From Rhinopithecus roxellana (Eukaryota; Chordata; Mammalia; Primates; Cercopithecidae), in the NCBI RefSeq assembly GCF_007565055.1, contig NC_044552.1:150245859-150309858 (forward strand): 64,000 nt of DNA. The letters run 5' to 3'. Below are positions 1 through 13,139 of the stretch, in pieces. The notes below the pieces were generated by a model, which was not told the DNA's origin, did not search any database, and was given only the letters and a program-made list of their open reading frames with translations. The number at the start of each line of letters is the position of its first letter. Position 1 is the first letter of the stretch. The translations under genes were made by a program, and so were the position numbers.

Positions 1-2324
1 CCCAGCAGGTTTGGCGCTGTGAGCAAGGTAACTAAGCTTGATATCTATGAGCAAGGCTGTAGTTCCAGCTCTGGTTTTCGGTTATGCTTTTTGTATAAAA
101 TACAAACCCAACACACCACATCCATCTCTTCCCTCTCCATAAAATGAAGGGAACGAAGGTGGCCCCACAGATGGGATGCAGGAGGCCCATAAACCCAGAA
201 AGACCACACGTGACATATGCAGGGTGTGTGAATTTCACCAGGGCGGAGAAACTCTTCTTAGTCTCGCAAAGTGGTGTGCGACTCATCAGATTTTCAGGCA
301 CGAGAGACCACTGGAGGCGACCCTGACACTCCTGACAAAGCTCCCCAGAGTCCTGGCCTGCGCAGGGGATGGGTCTAGATCACTTTAGATTCCACTGAGA
401 GAGATGGGGCAACCCCAGGGCAGTTTGAACCTCTGGGTTACCCCACAGCCAATATCCTACATCCAGGTAAACTCTACAAATTATCATCATTTTCTATGAT
501 GGCTCTCTAGAGGATTAACATTTTATGTTCCTATTATGTTATTTTAATGTTGTACTTGAATTCAGTATTTCAGTCAATCCAAGAAATCAGCACTTAGGCC
601 AAAATTATAAACTAGGTAAAAATAATATTCTTTTATATCATTTACTATTTTGCTTTTGGCACAAAAATATATTGTTTCCAAATTCATAAGAAGCCATGAG
701 GGGCACTGTGTCACTTCATACAACTTAGTGGAAAGACGTTTCTGGCATCTCCATGGAAGAAACTGTGAGCACAACAGGAACTCTGGGACTGACTTTAAAA
801 AGGAACCCGGAATTTCCTGACTTCACTTGTTTGACTAGGTGTTTCCCACGTGGTCATAATTAGACCACTGAAGAACACAAGAGAAGGTCTCAGTCTTCAA
901 AGGACTAAATTACAGTTTACGTGAGACTGACTCTAAACAGTGAGAAGGCATGTTAATAAACAGTCCTTACCCTCTCATTTTTAGGGCATAGGAATCTTGT
1001 TTTAAGCTAAGATTTTAAGATTTTAAAACTTTAAATCAGTACACTGTCTAAAAGCATAAACTTGAACACACTTAACGCATTAATTAACCATTGATTTTTA
1101 AATAAAATAGCAAAATATCCTAAGCACTTTTAAAAGTGTCATTTTTATGTTCACTTTTAGAAAAAACGGGTTTTAGAGAAAGGCTGTAGTTAAAACCACC
1201 TAATGGGGCGAAAAACAGGTTACATCATGGATATTCTTGTCCATGTCTTCAGCAAGTTACACAGTGGCAGCTATCATATTTAAAGCAACCTGCACCATAT
1301 TATACCCAGCAGGATGAAATATGGCTGTTTTCTTAAATAAGCAGCATATAGAAGGCTTACGTTTTTGTGAAGCTTAAGAATTTGCAGCACAAAAATAGCA
1401 AAAAAAAATCTGTGTAATTACAAGCTACATTAAATAGTTGTTGCTTCATGAGCAAGTTAATTATTGACAGGTTTAAACAAGTTATACTGAAAGAAAAAGC
1501 ATTCTTTCAAGACCACAGTGTGCACAAGAACACCGACAACTGCCCCCTGAAGAAACTCACCACTGACTGTATTCTTCCAACAACAGAGAACCACATTTTC
1601 ATTTCCGGGACCACAACAACTTCGTGAACTGAAAATCAACCGTCTATTCTCTCAGTTTTCAACAGCAACCAAGACAGCTGGTTTTTCAAGACCGGGATCG
1701 CCACATTCTGCGCTGGATGCTATGACCCTGTATGGCATTTATCAACACAACCTAGAACCAACGCAATATTCAGACTCTTACGTAACCAGTCCACGCTGAC
1801 TGCTATTTACTTTGTACTTTTAAACTTTAAAAAGAGTTAGAAAAATAAAAATGAGGGAATTGTTTGTAATTTTAAAATCCACATTAAACAGGAAGCATCA
1901 TGTTGTCCCACAGATGAGCAAGAAGTAGCCTGCTGATCGTCCCCAAAAGCAATGTTTTAAAAAGTAAACTGCATACCCACAGTGCTTCCAAATCATCTGG
2001 ATTTCATAAAACTTAACCACCATGTGGAAGGCGAGTCAGCGAACTTAACATCAAAACATGGTTCAGGGTTACAGCAGCTAAGCCATAGACCAATTTAGAA
2101 AAGGGAAAAAGAACAGGCCAAATACAAAAACCACACAGCTTATAGAAAACAACAAAAGCACACAAATGACTATGGGTAAAATTTAACCACACAAGTCTAT
2201 AGGCTCCTCTGCAGAAAAAAACCATATACCACACACTCATGAGACTAACAAGAATACAAACAGCAGGTGATTATCCAGTACCAGGCTCAACATGCCTGAC
2301 ACAGCTTCTCTCTCTGAAGAGCTG

Positions 2325-2465
2325 AGGTAACCATAACTATTACTGCTACATTAAAGGCAACGAAACTAAGACTTGGAGAGGCAGTGCCATGTGCTCCGTG
2401 CTCCAAGGCTGCCAGTGGCAGGAGCAGAATGTGCACAGCAGCAGCGTGACTGCAGAGCCCAGACA
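2325..2465 (-). repeat. MIR-like SINE fragment
   Basis: The order 'aggtaac...aaactaagac...gccagtggcaggagcag' follows the antisense MIR pattern (gaaactgaggc, then agtggcagagc). It is diverged, so the call is moderate. Confidence 0.5.
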
Positions 2466-2869
2466 TGAACAGAAACCCACAGGACGCCGCCACACCAACA
2501 GGCTCAGTAAGACGCAGGGCAGAGCTAATGGCGAAATTTCCCTGTATACTGCCCTACCCTGCACTCAGAACACTCCCCTGAAATCTCAAAAGAAAGTCCA
2601 CTCTATTATAATAATTTATGCAGACCCACATACCTATCAACTATACAGTGTCATCTCAGCAGTGTGTATGTATTAGATGACTTTCCAAGTACCAGAAATT
2701 TACAAGTAAACTGGAAAAGAATGGACTATATTTAGCAATCCAGTATGCCAGGGAACTGCTAGATTCATTTCTCTCATTTCAAGAAAAGACGTTATTAACA
2801 GATGCTTCATTTCTGAAAATGGTACACTGTCCAATTAATAGGCCATTTTCTTTATTTCCTTCAGATCAT

Positions 2870-3960
2870 CTATATGCTGACATCCCAATTTTATCTCTAG
2901 CTCTAACCTTCTGAGCTTCACTATCCAACTATCTACTAGATAATCTATTCACTCACCTGAACAGGCATCCCACATCTCCAGTGTGACACGTTCAAAGCTG
3001 AACTCCTGATGCCACCATACCTGCCCCCTTCAGTTTCCCTGCCTTCATAAATCACACCTCCATGTGTCCAGCTGCTCAAGACAGAATCAAGATTCATCTG
3101 GATACTTCCCTCTTTCATCCACTAATGCAACTCACAAGCCAATCCAAAAACTGCCATTCAACAAATATGTATTAGTACCTACCATAACCAGAAACTGTCA
3201 ACCCTTCGATAGTGGACAAGAGAAGATGCTTGCCTTCACGGGGTGTCTGTTCCAGAACACCTTCATCCTCTGCACACACAGTAAACCATCCCGTCATCTC
3301 CACTGCCATGTCCCTACTGTAAGCCTCCACAACCTCTCATCTGGAAAGCTAGTACAACTTACTTATTAGTTTCTGGTTATACTTCTGAGCGGCTCTAATC
3401 CATGTTCCAGAATTGTAAAAATAAACTTTAAAAACTGCACTCTAATCATATCATGCCTCATTTAAACTTCAAGGGTCCTTATCTCACCTATAATAAAATC
3501 CTCAGCTCTGTCCAGACCCACCATCACAAGGCCTTTCTTTATATAAAGTTTTATTGGAACACAGCCACGCTATGCCACAAACTGCCCTGTGGCTGCCATG
3601 ATAGCAGAGCTACTCAGGGCAACAGATTCCACGTGGCCTGCAAAGTAGAAAATCTCCACAGTCTGGCCCCTTGCAGAAAAAGCTTGCTGACACCGTACTC
3701 TATGATCTGGTCCTATCTGCCTCTCCACACACCCCACATGGCTTCCCCTGACAGCCCAAACTGGGCTGACCCTGTGTACATGGCCCGCTGCCATCCTTGA
3801 CCTCGCTAACACTGACTCAACCTTCAAGTTTAGCACTGACTTCCACTCTGGAGCCCAGTTTAGACATTCTGCAAACAGCCATGGATAATGGCCATCAATC
3901 ATATAATTCCTCACTCATATTTGTCTGTCTCATTCTTCAAGTGGTCAAGGGGCATGTGCT
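2870..3960 (+). repeat. L2 LINE fragment, interrupted
   Basis: Sequence such as ctaaccttctgagcttca, gcatcccacatctcc and tccagctgctcaagac follows the L2 3' region in sense orientation as I remember it. After about 3700 the L2-like text (tggtcctatctgcctctcc) resumes, so the element at 3530-3698 appears to have inserted into it. Exact limits need an alignment. Confidence 0.6.
3530..3698 (-). mobile_element. hAT-Charlie-like DNA transposon fragment
   Basis: The stretch ataaagttttattggaacac with ctgccctgtggctgcc, and the end ggccccttgcagaaaaagcttgctgac, match the reverse complement of a common non-autonomous hAT element as I recall it. I do not assign a family name with confidence. It sits inside L2 sequence. 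Confidence 0.55.
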
Positions 3961-4109
3961 AATAAAGTGACTAAGATCACAGACATCTTGGCAAGAGAAG
4001 AAAACTTTCATCACTAGGTAAAAAATAACTTTCATGAATGTCAAATCCACACTTAGTTTCACTAAATCTATTTTATAACCTGATGAATTAATTTTATTAC
4101 TATTATTAT

Positions 4110-4393
4110 GAGACAGGGTCTTGCTCTGTTACCTGGGCCGGGATGCAATGATGAGAAAACAGCTCACCACAGCCTCAGCCTCCTGAGCTCAAACTAACCT
4201 CCTGCCTCAGCCTCCAGCGTAACTGGACCACAGGTGCACACCACCACACTCAGCATACTTTTTGATTTTTTTGTAGAAATGGGGTCTCACCTTGCTGCCT
4301 GGACTGGTCTCGAACTCCTGGGCTCAAGTGATCCTCCTGCCTCGGCCTAAACCCAACTGCTGGGATTATAGGCATAAGCCATGGTTCCTGGCC
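4110..4393 (-). mobile_element. Old Alu, near full length (AluJ-like)
   Basis: Antisense Alu starting gagacagggtcttgctctgt and ending atggttcctggcc. It has many substitutions across both arms, which suggests an old AluJ-type copy. Confidence 0.9.
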
Positions 4394-6729
4394 AAGCTAA
4401 CCATTTTAGAACTAAATCCGAACTCCCTTCTTTTTCTTCCGGTTTTCAGTTTATACACATTATTCACTGTGGAAGGTATTTGAAAAGACCAAAAACAAGA
4501 ACAAAGTGAACATCTACACGTTAGGGAGATTCATGCCCCACTTTAGAAAAGGGACACACAGGTCTATGTCCCCAGCAAAGGGAACAGCAGGGCCTTTCCA
4601 GCCACTCTCTACCTCTTCCTGCCTGACTCCCCACGGAGGCAGCAAAGCCATGCATGGGAGAGTGAGACAGGGATGTCAAACAGAGCGAATGCTCAAAACC
4701 TCTTCAGGCTGTCTTTTGGAGTGTTCTGCTATAAAGGGACAGCTACCTTCACCCTCCTCTTACCAGGGAAGACTTGCTGTGTGAGTGACCTGAGGAGGGG
4801 GAGGGAAGCATGTTTAATTCAGGAGTCACAAATTTGCAGGTGCAGTATAGACATGCACATCAGACACATCCCCAACCCAGCTTCAGCTGGTGGAAGGTCC
4901 ATCTTTTTGATTGCACGTACCTAACCTTCTATGCTGTTACTATGCCCCATTAAGCCCGAAGTCTATTAATATAACCTACAACCCAGTTACAAGTACTATT
5001 AACATTGTTATTTCCTGGTCTTTTCTACAAATCTTTTTAAGTATCTTTTGTTGTTGTTTTTTTTTAAACGCTGGAGATTTAAAGTTTAAAAGTGAAAATG
5101 TACACTCTACTTTTCACACGATAGGCACTAATATTCTCTTCTGAAATGAGTATTATTTTAACAATTAGCCACTACTTTCATAATAAGTTTATTCTAATAC
5201 TAGTAAAAGTACAGACCTAGCCTTGAAATTACAATATACCCTGAAGCTAACCCCTGCAGACTCCTAAATCACATTAGACTCACAGAAGCCAGTAATGGTG
5301 CTGCACTGATACCTAATGTAACTTTTCTTCATAAATGACAAATATTTTTGTAATAGCAAAGATTCCAGAGTCAGTGATTTTTATGATGAAACTACTTTCC
5401 ATTGAAGACATAGAGAGAAGGTTGTGTTTCTTCTGAGGCTTCTTTGCGTAAGAGCAAATACAAAGAGGACACACAGCAGCTCAAGGGACTTCAAACCCCA
5501 CAGAAGAGGGGATTAGGGATTAAGAGAGGCTGGTGGTGGAAGAGGTGACCAAGTGCAAGGCTCTAAAAACAAGAAGCAAAGACAGGTGTGGGCAGCAGCA
5601 TGGATATACAAATGGGCAGAGCCCAGGTGGAGCCCATTCAAGCAGCATGGGCTCCCTGAACTCAGGCACAGTTGGGCACACCTAGGGCTCTGCACCCGTG
5701 CCTGGGTGTCTGGGCTGAGGCACTTTCCCTGACACCTTTTGTACTCCTTCCCCTCTCCCTCCCAGGTTCATAACCGGCAGAACCTTCCTTCTGGAGCTCC
5801 TCCTTGAAGTGAGAGGATTCTCTTCATCTGGGCATCATCTGACTGTCACCTGACACGAGCTGGCACCCTGTCCCTTAGCCTCTTGCCTGCATTGCCACAA
5901 TAACTGAACAGAGGCTCAGGTGTGACTTTCAATCTGGCTTGTTGTCCTAATTGCCCCCGTCACCCTGGAAAGGACAGAGGTCAAAATTCAGAGACAAACA
6001 ACCAGAGGCCAGAGGCCACCCAGGAGAGGGTGAGAAAGTGCCAAGTGAACCCAGAGCTCCGCTTCTTCTTCCCTGCAGTAAGGTAATGCTGGTTCCTTTA
6101 TACATGAGGAAATCATGAGAAAGAGAATACCAAAAACTCTGAAAGACTAAATGCTGAAGTAAATTAGATTTGAATCTATAGGAACAAATAGTTTTGTACT
6201 GCAAGATACTTTTTTTAACTGCAAGAGGTGGACACTGATCGTGGAAGCCCCTACTTCCACCTCCACACTCCTAAAACCCCAGGTAAGAAGAGCATTTAAA
6301 GTAAGGTTACAGGATGAACATAACAGAAAATATGGAGGTTACATTCTGCCCACAGATTTGAGTATGGTGGGGTAATTTCTGATTCTGATTTTTTCCTGAA
6401 AATGGGCATTGACTCAGCTGGTAGGCAAAGAGAAAACATAGCTCTATGGCTGATACTTTCACTTTTACATCTCCAAATGAGTCCTGGTCCCTTAAATTGC
6501 AACAGCCCGGAAATATGGCCTGTGAGCAGGACCCTTACCAGGAGTACGCAGAAATTCTGGATGGTGAGGTGGGAAGGGCCCTGGACTATGCTCTGCCTGC
6601 ACAGGTGAACCCCACATGCCTCGGTCTCTGAGAGGCAGCCTACTACACCCCATGCAGCACCTTCAACCCATATGCTAAAAGGGTTCAGGTTCCTCTGATG
6701 AACTCCTGAAAAGACGCCCACCTTTCGTC

Positions 6730-7195
6730 CCAGGTTCTTCTAATCCATCCTGCACACCAGACCCAGATAAAGCCTCCTAAAATGTCAGTTTCATCATGTT
6801 CCTCTTTTGTTCTAAATCCTGCATTTCTTTGTGGTGCCTACAAGATAAGGCACAGACTCCTTATCCTGTCAATCAAGAGTTTTAAAACTAATTAAGCACT
6901 GCCTTCCTTATTCCGCTCTCCTTAGTAATTGCACAGGTCTCACCTTATCCAAAAGTGGCACACACAAGACTTGTTTCATCTATCCTTGCTTGTGCTCTCA
7001 CTCGAACCCACGATATATCTCCCTTATTCTTCTATTCCAGTTATGTTTGTTCCAAGGATTAGCTGAAACTCCACTTCTCCCAAGATGCCCTCCACAACTG
7101 CTACAACGCCCATTCATCTTCTTAATTTCTCCAAAATACACAAAGGTAAAGTTTTATGGTACTTGCACTAGATCTTAATCACATATTGTTTCGTA
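6730..7195 (+). repeat. L2 LINE 3' region
   Basis: Phrases such as tcatgttcctctt, ataaggcacagactcctt and gctgaaactccacttctcc, in order, follow the L2 consensus (cttaggataaagtcc..., ctcaaatgtcacctcctcc). It is diverged and ends before the conserved tail. Confidence 0.6.
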
Positions 7196-7564
7196 GGCAT
7201 TTGTGTTATGACTAAGATTATGGATAACAAATTTTCCTCATAGCTAATTCAGTGAGAGTTGTGCTAATATAGCTGGTAATTTGTTATTTCAGGATTAAAC
7301 CTATATAACAGCAAATCAAATATCCACTCGGTTAAAAAAAATTGCTCTTATTTGCTATCTTTCAACAAATATTTTTTGCCTATTATATGCTGGAGAGTGG
7401 GGATAACTACAGTGAAGATGCTACAGAGTCAGTTTGACAGGGAGAAAGATACCAAACTCCTCATGATCTAATTCCAGTTCTAAAACTGCCCTGATTTAGG
7501 GGACAAAGATGAGCAGAGTGAGCTGCCAGGAAGTCCTTGCAAAGTAGGACACAAAAGCTTTGTC

Positions 7565-7830
7565 AGCACTTTGGGAGGCCAAAGTGGGAGGACTGGTTGA
7601 GGCCAGGAATTTGATAGAGATCAGCTTGGGCAGCACAGTGAGACACCGTCTCTAAAATAAATTTTTAAATTAGCCAGGCATGGTGGTATGCTCCTATAGT
7701 CCTAGGTACTTGGGAGGCTGAGGCCGGAGGATCACTTGAGCCCAGGAGTTCAAAGCTATGATTGTGCCACTGCACTCCAGCCTAGGTGACAGAGCAAGAC
7801 CCAGCCTCTTTTAAAACATAAAAATAAAAA
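7565..7830 (+). mobile_element. Alu, 5'-truncated, old
   Basis: Starts within the left arm at agcactttgggaggccaaag and ends gacagagcaagacccagcct with an A-rich tail. Its substitutions and form (ggatcacttgagcccaggag) are AluJ-like. Confidence 0.9.
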
Positions 7831-8659
7831 AGGCCTCGCTGCATGATGGGACAGTAGATGCAAATATGCCCAGTCAGGCAGAGCCTGTGTACTTTTTAGA
7901 CCACCTATTAGCTCACCATCTAGCCTTTGGTTCAAAGCCAGGACCTCAACATTTTTTCTCATACTTCTGCATTTGTTCACTGCAAAGCTGACCTCATGGC
8001 CTGCCCCATACCCTCATTTCAAACGGACCCTTCACAAATTAGAGTAGCTGAGGAAGAAAACACTTCAGTGAAAGCTTTTAAAAAATCACAGGTCTCTCCA
8101 GACAATGGGAATGACAGGGTTTCAAATTATAGTCCGTTTATTTCCAAATTAATATTCAGGATAATATAATTCTGGTATAAAGAAAAATAAATTAAAAATT
8201 TTGACTATTGGCAATTAAAATATTTCTCAAGGCACATTAACTGTAATTCAGAAGGCACTTCTATCACACTGCTATGTAACATTTTCAAGCTTTTCATATA
8301 TTCCCTAGAGAGAGAAACAAAAATAAACATTGTAGTGGCCAAAGTGTTATTTTTAAGCAAAATATCAGCAAAGTTGACTGAAACATCAGTTATTGAATAT
8401 TAGCTAAAAATACATTTGTTTCATAGAAAATATCTGAATATGATTCAAAGCTAAAATTAATTCTAAGCAAACGTAATTGAGATTCCATATTGAAAGAGGC
8501 TCATGAGTAACGCCAAGTCACAATACTGATTTCTTTAACTCAAAGAAAAGATCTGTGTAGCTTTAAATATCCTGCCAAAACTAGCGGGTGAAGGGATTCA
8601 AACCCCAAGAGTTCCAGGAGGGTGGTTCAGCAGTCAACACCTATCAGAACTATATAAGG

Positions 8660-8802
8660 TCTAGGTTAAGAATGCCATTTCCTAAGCTCCACGCCAGACT
8701 CACTGGAAGGGACACCTGGAAATGAGAACCAGAAATCCCCTTGTGTAGCAAGGTCCCTAGTGGTTCTTATGTGCACTGGAGTCTGAGAAAAGTGTCTAGT
8801 GG
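8660..8802 (-). repeat. MER5-like hAT fragment
   Basis: The tail gcaaggtccctagtggttcttatgtgcactggag with a following agtctgagaaaagtgt resembles the end of a MER5-type hAT element (cctccaggtgattctgatgcacac...tttgagaa). It is diverged, so this is a tentative call. Confidence 0.45.
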
Positions 8803-9179
8803 CCCACTATGATGAGGTGATGCACCTGTGCCCCACTTCCACGATGCAGTTTTCTACTGTACCAATGCTTTCTCTCCTCACTGTGCAAATCAAGTTTTGA
8901 CTATGCCTTTAAATTGTTTCCTTCTGAGTACCATCTGCTCAATCTCAAAGTATCACTCTAGCTACATTCTCAGAGTAGGAGATCATCCCTCAACTAATTG
9001 GGCCCAGTGAGCACACTGGCTTCATTCATGTAACACCATTCCTCTCCTACACAGAAACAGAACTGAACAGGCATGTTATACACAGGTGGTAAAGTACTCC
9101 CACACGATCCACTCTGACAACTACTGATTCAATGCTGAAAGACTGGAGAGAACAACTCTCACATGACTAATTGGCCTAC

Positions 9180-9266
9180 CTTTGCTGCAACAATGCTAAG
9201 GCCCATTCCATTCTGCTTTTTTAGGGTCACAGTGATTATTTCAGGTTCTTTCCTCAGCGGCTGAGC
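9180..9266 (-). CDS. AFDN: AFDN exon: start of PDZ domain
   Basis: Exon of 87 nt (29 codons, phase 0 at both ends), about residues 998-1026. The translation runs from AQPLRKEPEIITVTLKKQNG to GMGLSIVAAK. It contains the first strand of the PDZ domain and the GMGL carboxylate-binding loop. The family PDZ domain binds nectin C-termini at adherens junctions. Acceptor AG lies at 9267-9268 and donor GT at 9178-9179 (AAAG/GTAGG). The next exon, which should continue the PDZ fold, is not found between 1 and 9179, so it lies beyond the left edge. Because the exon is a multiple of three, skipping would keep frame but remove the ligand-binding loop. Identity is certain from the match to afadin and from continuity with the exons upstream. 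Confidence 0.96.
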
Positions 9267-10342
9267 CTAAAGGATGAAAACAAAGGTTTATTTTACGACT
9301 GAAATGGAAGTGCTTCTGTATGGTTAGACAACTCATGAGCTAGTCAATCATGTTCACTGGAGCAAATGGGGAAACAAAAAGGGTGAGAAGATAAACAGTA
9401 AAAAAAAAATTTCAATTAATATAGATACTCTTCAGGTATTAATCTGGTAAACTAAATCAATATTCTTGACTGAAATCTTAAAGATGAATTTAGTCATAAA
9501 TGCTATTTAAATGTGATTTGAAGAACTTAGTTTATAAAACAAAATTAAACCCCCATTACTATCAGGTAGAAAGCCTGATCATAAGGACAAAATTCAATTT
9601 TTACTTTATTACGTTTCAAAACAAATTACCAGTCTTTTTGTGTTTTCAAAGAAGAAATTTAAAATTATTTTACACTATCTATGGGGAGGACTGCAAAAAA
9701 TGGTTGTAACAGAGATGACCTAACATCTTTGTCTCTTGCGAAAACTCAGCAGTAATTTTATTTTAAATAGCAACACCAAGGCTGCTGCAAGACTCATGCA
9801 GCAGCACCCAGAGAGTGCTGCTATTGAGTGAAGCCCACCTGGCAGGGTAAGGAGCCTAAACTGACAGCCCATAAGGCAAGACAGCTCCCGACAGACTCAA
9901 AGAATGAGAAAGTGAAACTACTCATTGAAGTTACACATTCTTTACATGTCATTGCTATACGCCAAAGAGTAAACAAAATTCAAGAAAATTAACAGTCCAT
10001 ACACACTAAGGAGGAACTTAAATAATTAAATATATGAGCAGGAAGGTACCTTGCCAAGAGGTGGTAATTATACATATGACTTTTTAATTTAGAAGGAAAA
10101 TAACTAAAGCTTATGAGAGATTATTTTAAGGAAAATAAAATTAGTTGACATTAGAATTACTATTTTTTTAAATCAAAATCTGAAATCTCCTGAGGAATCT
10201 TAGAATAAACTAGAAAGATGAGGAATGAGTGAGTCTACCTAGAAGGTATTTGTTTTTCCATAAAACTGGGTAACCAGAAGTTGCTGCTGTTATTTGGGAC
10301 TTAAAAAAACAGCAGTCAGTAAAGTCAGTAAAAAGTATTAGG

Positions 10343-10650
10343 GGCCGGGTGAGGTGGCCCATGCCTATAATCCCAGGACTTTGGGAGGCCAAGGCAGGCG
10401 AATCATTTGAGGTCAGGGGTTTGAGACCAGGCTGGCCAACATGGTGAATCCCCATCTCTACTAAAAATTCAAAAAAATTAGCCAAGTGTGGTGGCATGCA
10501 CCTGTAATCCCAGCTACTGAGAGGCTGAGGCAGGAGAATCGTTTGAACCCAGGAGGCAGAGGTTGCAATGAGCCAAATCGCGCCACTGCATTTTATCCAT
10601 TTCATCCTGGGCAACTGAGCAAGACTCTGTCTCACAAAAAAAAAAAAAAA
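10343..10650 (+). mobile_element. Full-length Alu with target-site duplication
   Basis: Begins GGCCGGGTGAGGTGGCCC and ends in a 15-A tail. The target duplication aaaagtattagg is visible at 10331-10342 and again after the tail. It is AluS-like. A short insertion-like difference (cattttatccatttcatcc) replaces the usual 'cactccagcctgggc' text. Confidence 0.93.
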
Positions 10651-11300
10651 GTATTAGGGGTATGTTCAATTTGTCAGTAGTTCAGTGTGATCATCTATTT
10701 GGTATAAAAGAATGATCAACAATTAATTCAATTTCTGGAGATGGCCATGATATAATGCTCAAACCTAAAGTATGTGAGAAAGCCAAATTAATTACTTTGA
10801 ATATACAAAAAATTCGTTTGTGTTTAAAACTGTCTATATGAAGCAAAGTAGAATTGTTCTTAACATGTATGAAGCTAGGAAATTTGGGGATTTACCAGTC
10901 TTTCAAAAAGATATAAAATATTACTAAATGGCTTGATATATATTTAAGACAAGGCAGAACTGACTATAAAAGAATGAAACATTTCTGCCAAAGAATTTTA
11001 AGAATATTTTAAGATTATCATATTAATATATTTAAAAATATGTATTAAGACTGGTATAACCATGGGTATAAGTGTTCTTTATTTCAAAAAGCACCACTGC
11101 TTACAAACAAAACTGTAAGAGACATGGCTTGCGAGGAAAAAACATATGTGTAAACCATGGTTTAAAAATTTTTGAATATCAGTATTTAATGGTGATTTTA
11201 AAACTCTGCTATCACACCAATCTTCAGTTAAGAAAGAAGCAAATCTGCATCACATCTTCAAGTCCTAAGGATCTATTTCACTTCACGGTACCCTCAAAAT

Positions 11301-11306
11301 ACTTGC
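11301..11306 (-). other. AFDN: Non-canonical GC splice donor
   Basis: On the minus strand the exon end CTG is followed by GCAAGT. Frame continuity with the next exon (GCT CAG, coding A-Q) fixes the junction here. GC-AG introns are spliced by the ordinary U2 spliceosome and usually carry strong AAGT consensus bases, as seen here. Confidence 0.85.
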
Positions 11307-11410
11307 CAGCTCTGTGTTCTCACGCAGAAAGTGACTTTCATAATCTGCACCTTCAAAATATATTGTCCAAGTACCTGGTGAACGTGTGTGAGGAATTAAC
11401 CTGCAAAATC
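11307..11410 (-). CDS. AFDN: AFDN exon: DIL-to-PDZ linker, GC donor
   Basis: Exon of 104 nt, starting with the last two bases of a glycine codon and ending in phase 0, about residues 964-997. It reads FCRLIPHTRSPGTWTIYFEG then ADYESHFLRENTEL. This is the segment between the DIL and PDZ domains; no catalytic function is known for it. Acceptor TTAG is at 11411-11414. The reading frame forces the exon to end at CTG, and the intron then begins GCAAGT, a GC donor rather than GT. The remaining donor bases (AAGT) match the strong consensus typical of GC-AG introns. No GT nearby would keep frame with the PDZ exon. Confidence 0.94.
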
Positions 11411-13139
11411 CTAAGAAGGAAACAAGCAAATTGTAAGTGAAAAAGCACATCTTGTCAAGATAAGGGAAGCAAGATTAATTACCAATTGCTTAATATCCAA
11501 TACATAGTATTGATTTTTCTTACTCTACACTTTTACTCCCCTCTGCAAACTGAATTACTAGACATTTAAAATTATCCATTTGCTTTGGTCCAAGAGTATT
11601 TCAGCACCAAGCAGTAAAGTAAAATTGGCCTCCCCCTCCTCTGTGTTCCAAAAGAACTTTTTTCTTGCTCCTATAAGAAATTATCAAATCGCCTTGTCAT
11701 TAATTCCTTGCAGAACTGTTTACTCCACTAAACTAAGAGGTCCTTAATAACATTCAGAATATCTACTTAGCAAAGGGGAAGAAAAGAGGGAAGGAGTCAG
11801 AAGACAACACGAGCACGGGGTGTCTGTCAGCACGCCAGACTCTCGGTTCAACTATGTACATTCCAATTATCGGGGAACCTGTACAACAATTTTAGGACTC
11901 CTCCTCATTACTCTTTGTCCAAATCTCCTTTTAAGTTCATACTAATTTAAATGTCTTACAAATAAATTTTGGAATCATTTTATAATGTTTTCAAGAATAT
12001 CTGTTATTTTCATCAGGGACAAATGACACGCTTTGTAAAAGTAAGCCTTTCAATTCAAACTAGGTCATTCTTCATTTAGTCAAATCCTATTTTGTTTCTC
12101 AGCAATGTTTTGACCAACTCCTATCTATCACACGGGCCCTGAACAATCCTTGGTACATTTTCTCTACTGCCATCTTCTTCCCACTCTCAGCAGCTACCAT
12201 TCATGAAGAGTGTCCTGTGTGACAGACTCTGCGCAGCTTCTCACCAGTCTCAAGTGGTCTGATGGCTTGGACTAGTGAGTTTTCCCTGGCAGGAGCTGAC
12301 AGTCTCATCCACTCCAGTGCTTCAACAAGGAGAAAATTCTGACTGTTATTTGTGGACAATCAGTTTATTTATGGTAGGCAAAAAAGGAGATGTCAAAAAC
12401 ATATTCAGTTAAAAAAAGTATACAAAGTAATTTTATTTAGTTTTATTTTTTAAATCACTATTTCAATTCAGATTCATGAAAATATAGCCTACAACTTGCT
12501 TCTCTTTCTCATGTTTTAGGGAATCACTAATTTAACATGATTTTGCAATCTGAACAATTATAAATTATTTTCTTATTTTTTTCAAGAGCTGCATTTCCAA
12601 AACAAGCTCTGGACCATACTACAAATAGAGATTTGGCTTTATTAGCTTAAGGAATGCATCTCAGACCAGGTATGAGCCCAGGCTGGTCGTACAGTCTTCT
12701 CTCACAGAACTCTATTGTATGAAGGAAACAAAGGAATATACACTGAGGGCACAAAGTAATTCTTTAATCAGCTTGTAAAGAATTGAGTGTGAAGCACTGA
12801 AAACACTGATGTCATGAAAGAAAACACTCGATTCTTTGTAAGTCTTCTAAAGGCATCTGTGTACTAAGCTACATGTACAATGATCATCTAACACATATGA
12901 AGTAATGTAGTGATGCCGAGACCATGGAAACACCACATATGTCCTAAAATTAATGATTTAAGAGAGCTTATGGGGAAGTCACAAAGAATACTCCATCATC
13001 AAGTCAAGAGCTCACTATTTCCAACTTGGTGAGGATCTGCCCTATGGCACATGTGACAAACTGGCAATTGCTTATAAACTATAAACTATACAGATTTGCA
13101 AAATGCTAGTAGTCACCTTGCATGCTTATTTGCAAGATA

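Larger units (their letters stand above)
1..9179 (-). other. AFDN: AFDN intron, 3' part not included
   Basis: Intron downstream of the PDZ-start exon. No coding exon was recognised on either strand. It holds L2 fragments (about 2870-3960 and 6730-7195), MIR remains, hAT fragments and two old Alus (4110 and 7565). The first 2.2 kb is unassigned AT-rich sequence; short open frames there show no family similarity. Confidence 0.8.
9267..11306 (-). other. AFDN: AFDN GC-AG intron, 2,040 nt
   Basis: Phase-0 intron that begins with GC and ends TTTAG. It contains one full Alu at 10343-10650; the remainder is AT-rich and unassigned. Confidence 0.85.

Noticed and set aside
3570..3914. Overlapping open frames of about 115 codons on both strands
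   Set aside because: They fall on the hAT/L2 remains and show no coding signature.
6296..6721. 141-codon open frame on the minus strand
   Set aside because: No recognisable family, no matching splice sites, intronic position; consistent with chance.
1..9179. Search for the second PDZ exon of AFDN
   Set aside because: No reverse-strand sequence coding the expected continuation after VAAK was found, so it is taken to lie beyond the window.
10210..10635. 141-codon open frame on the minus strand
   Set aside because: It is the antisense reading of an Alu; the translation has the usual Alu-derived phrases (SWDYRCMPPHLANF).
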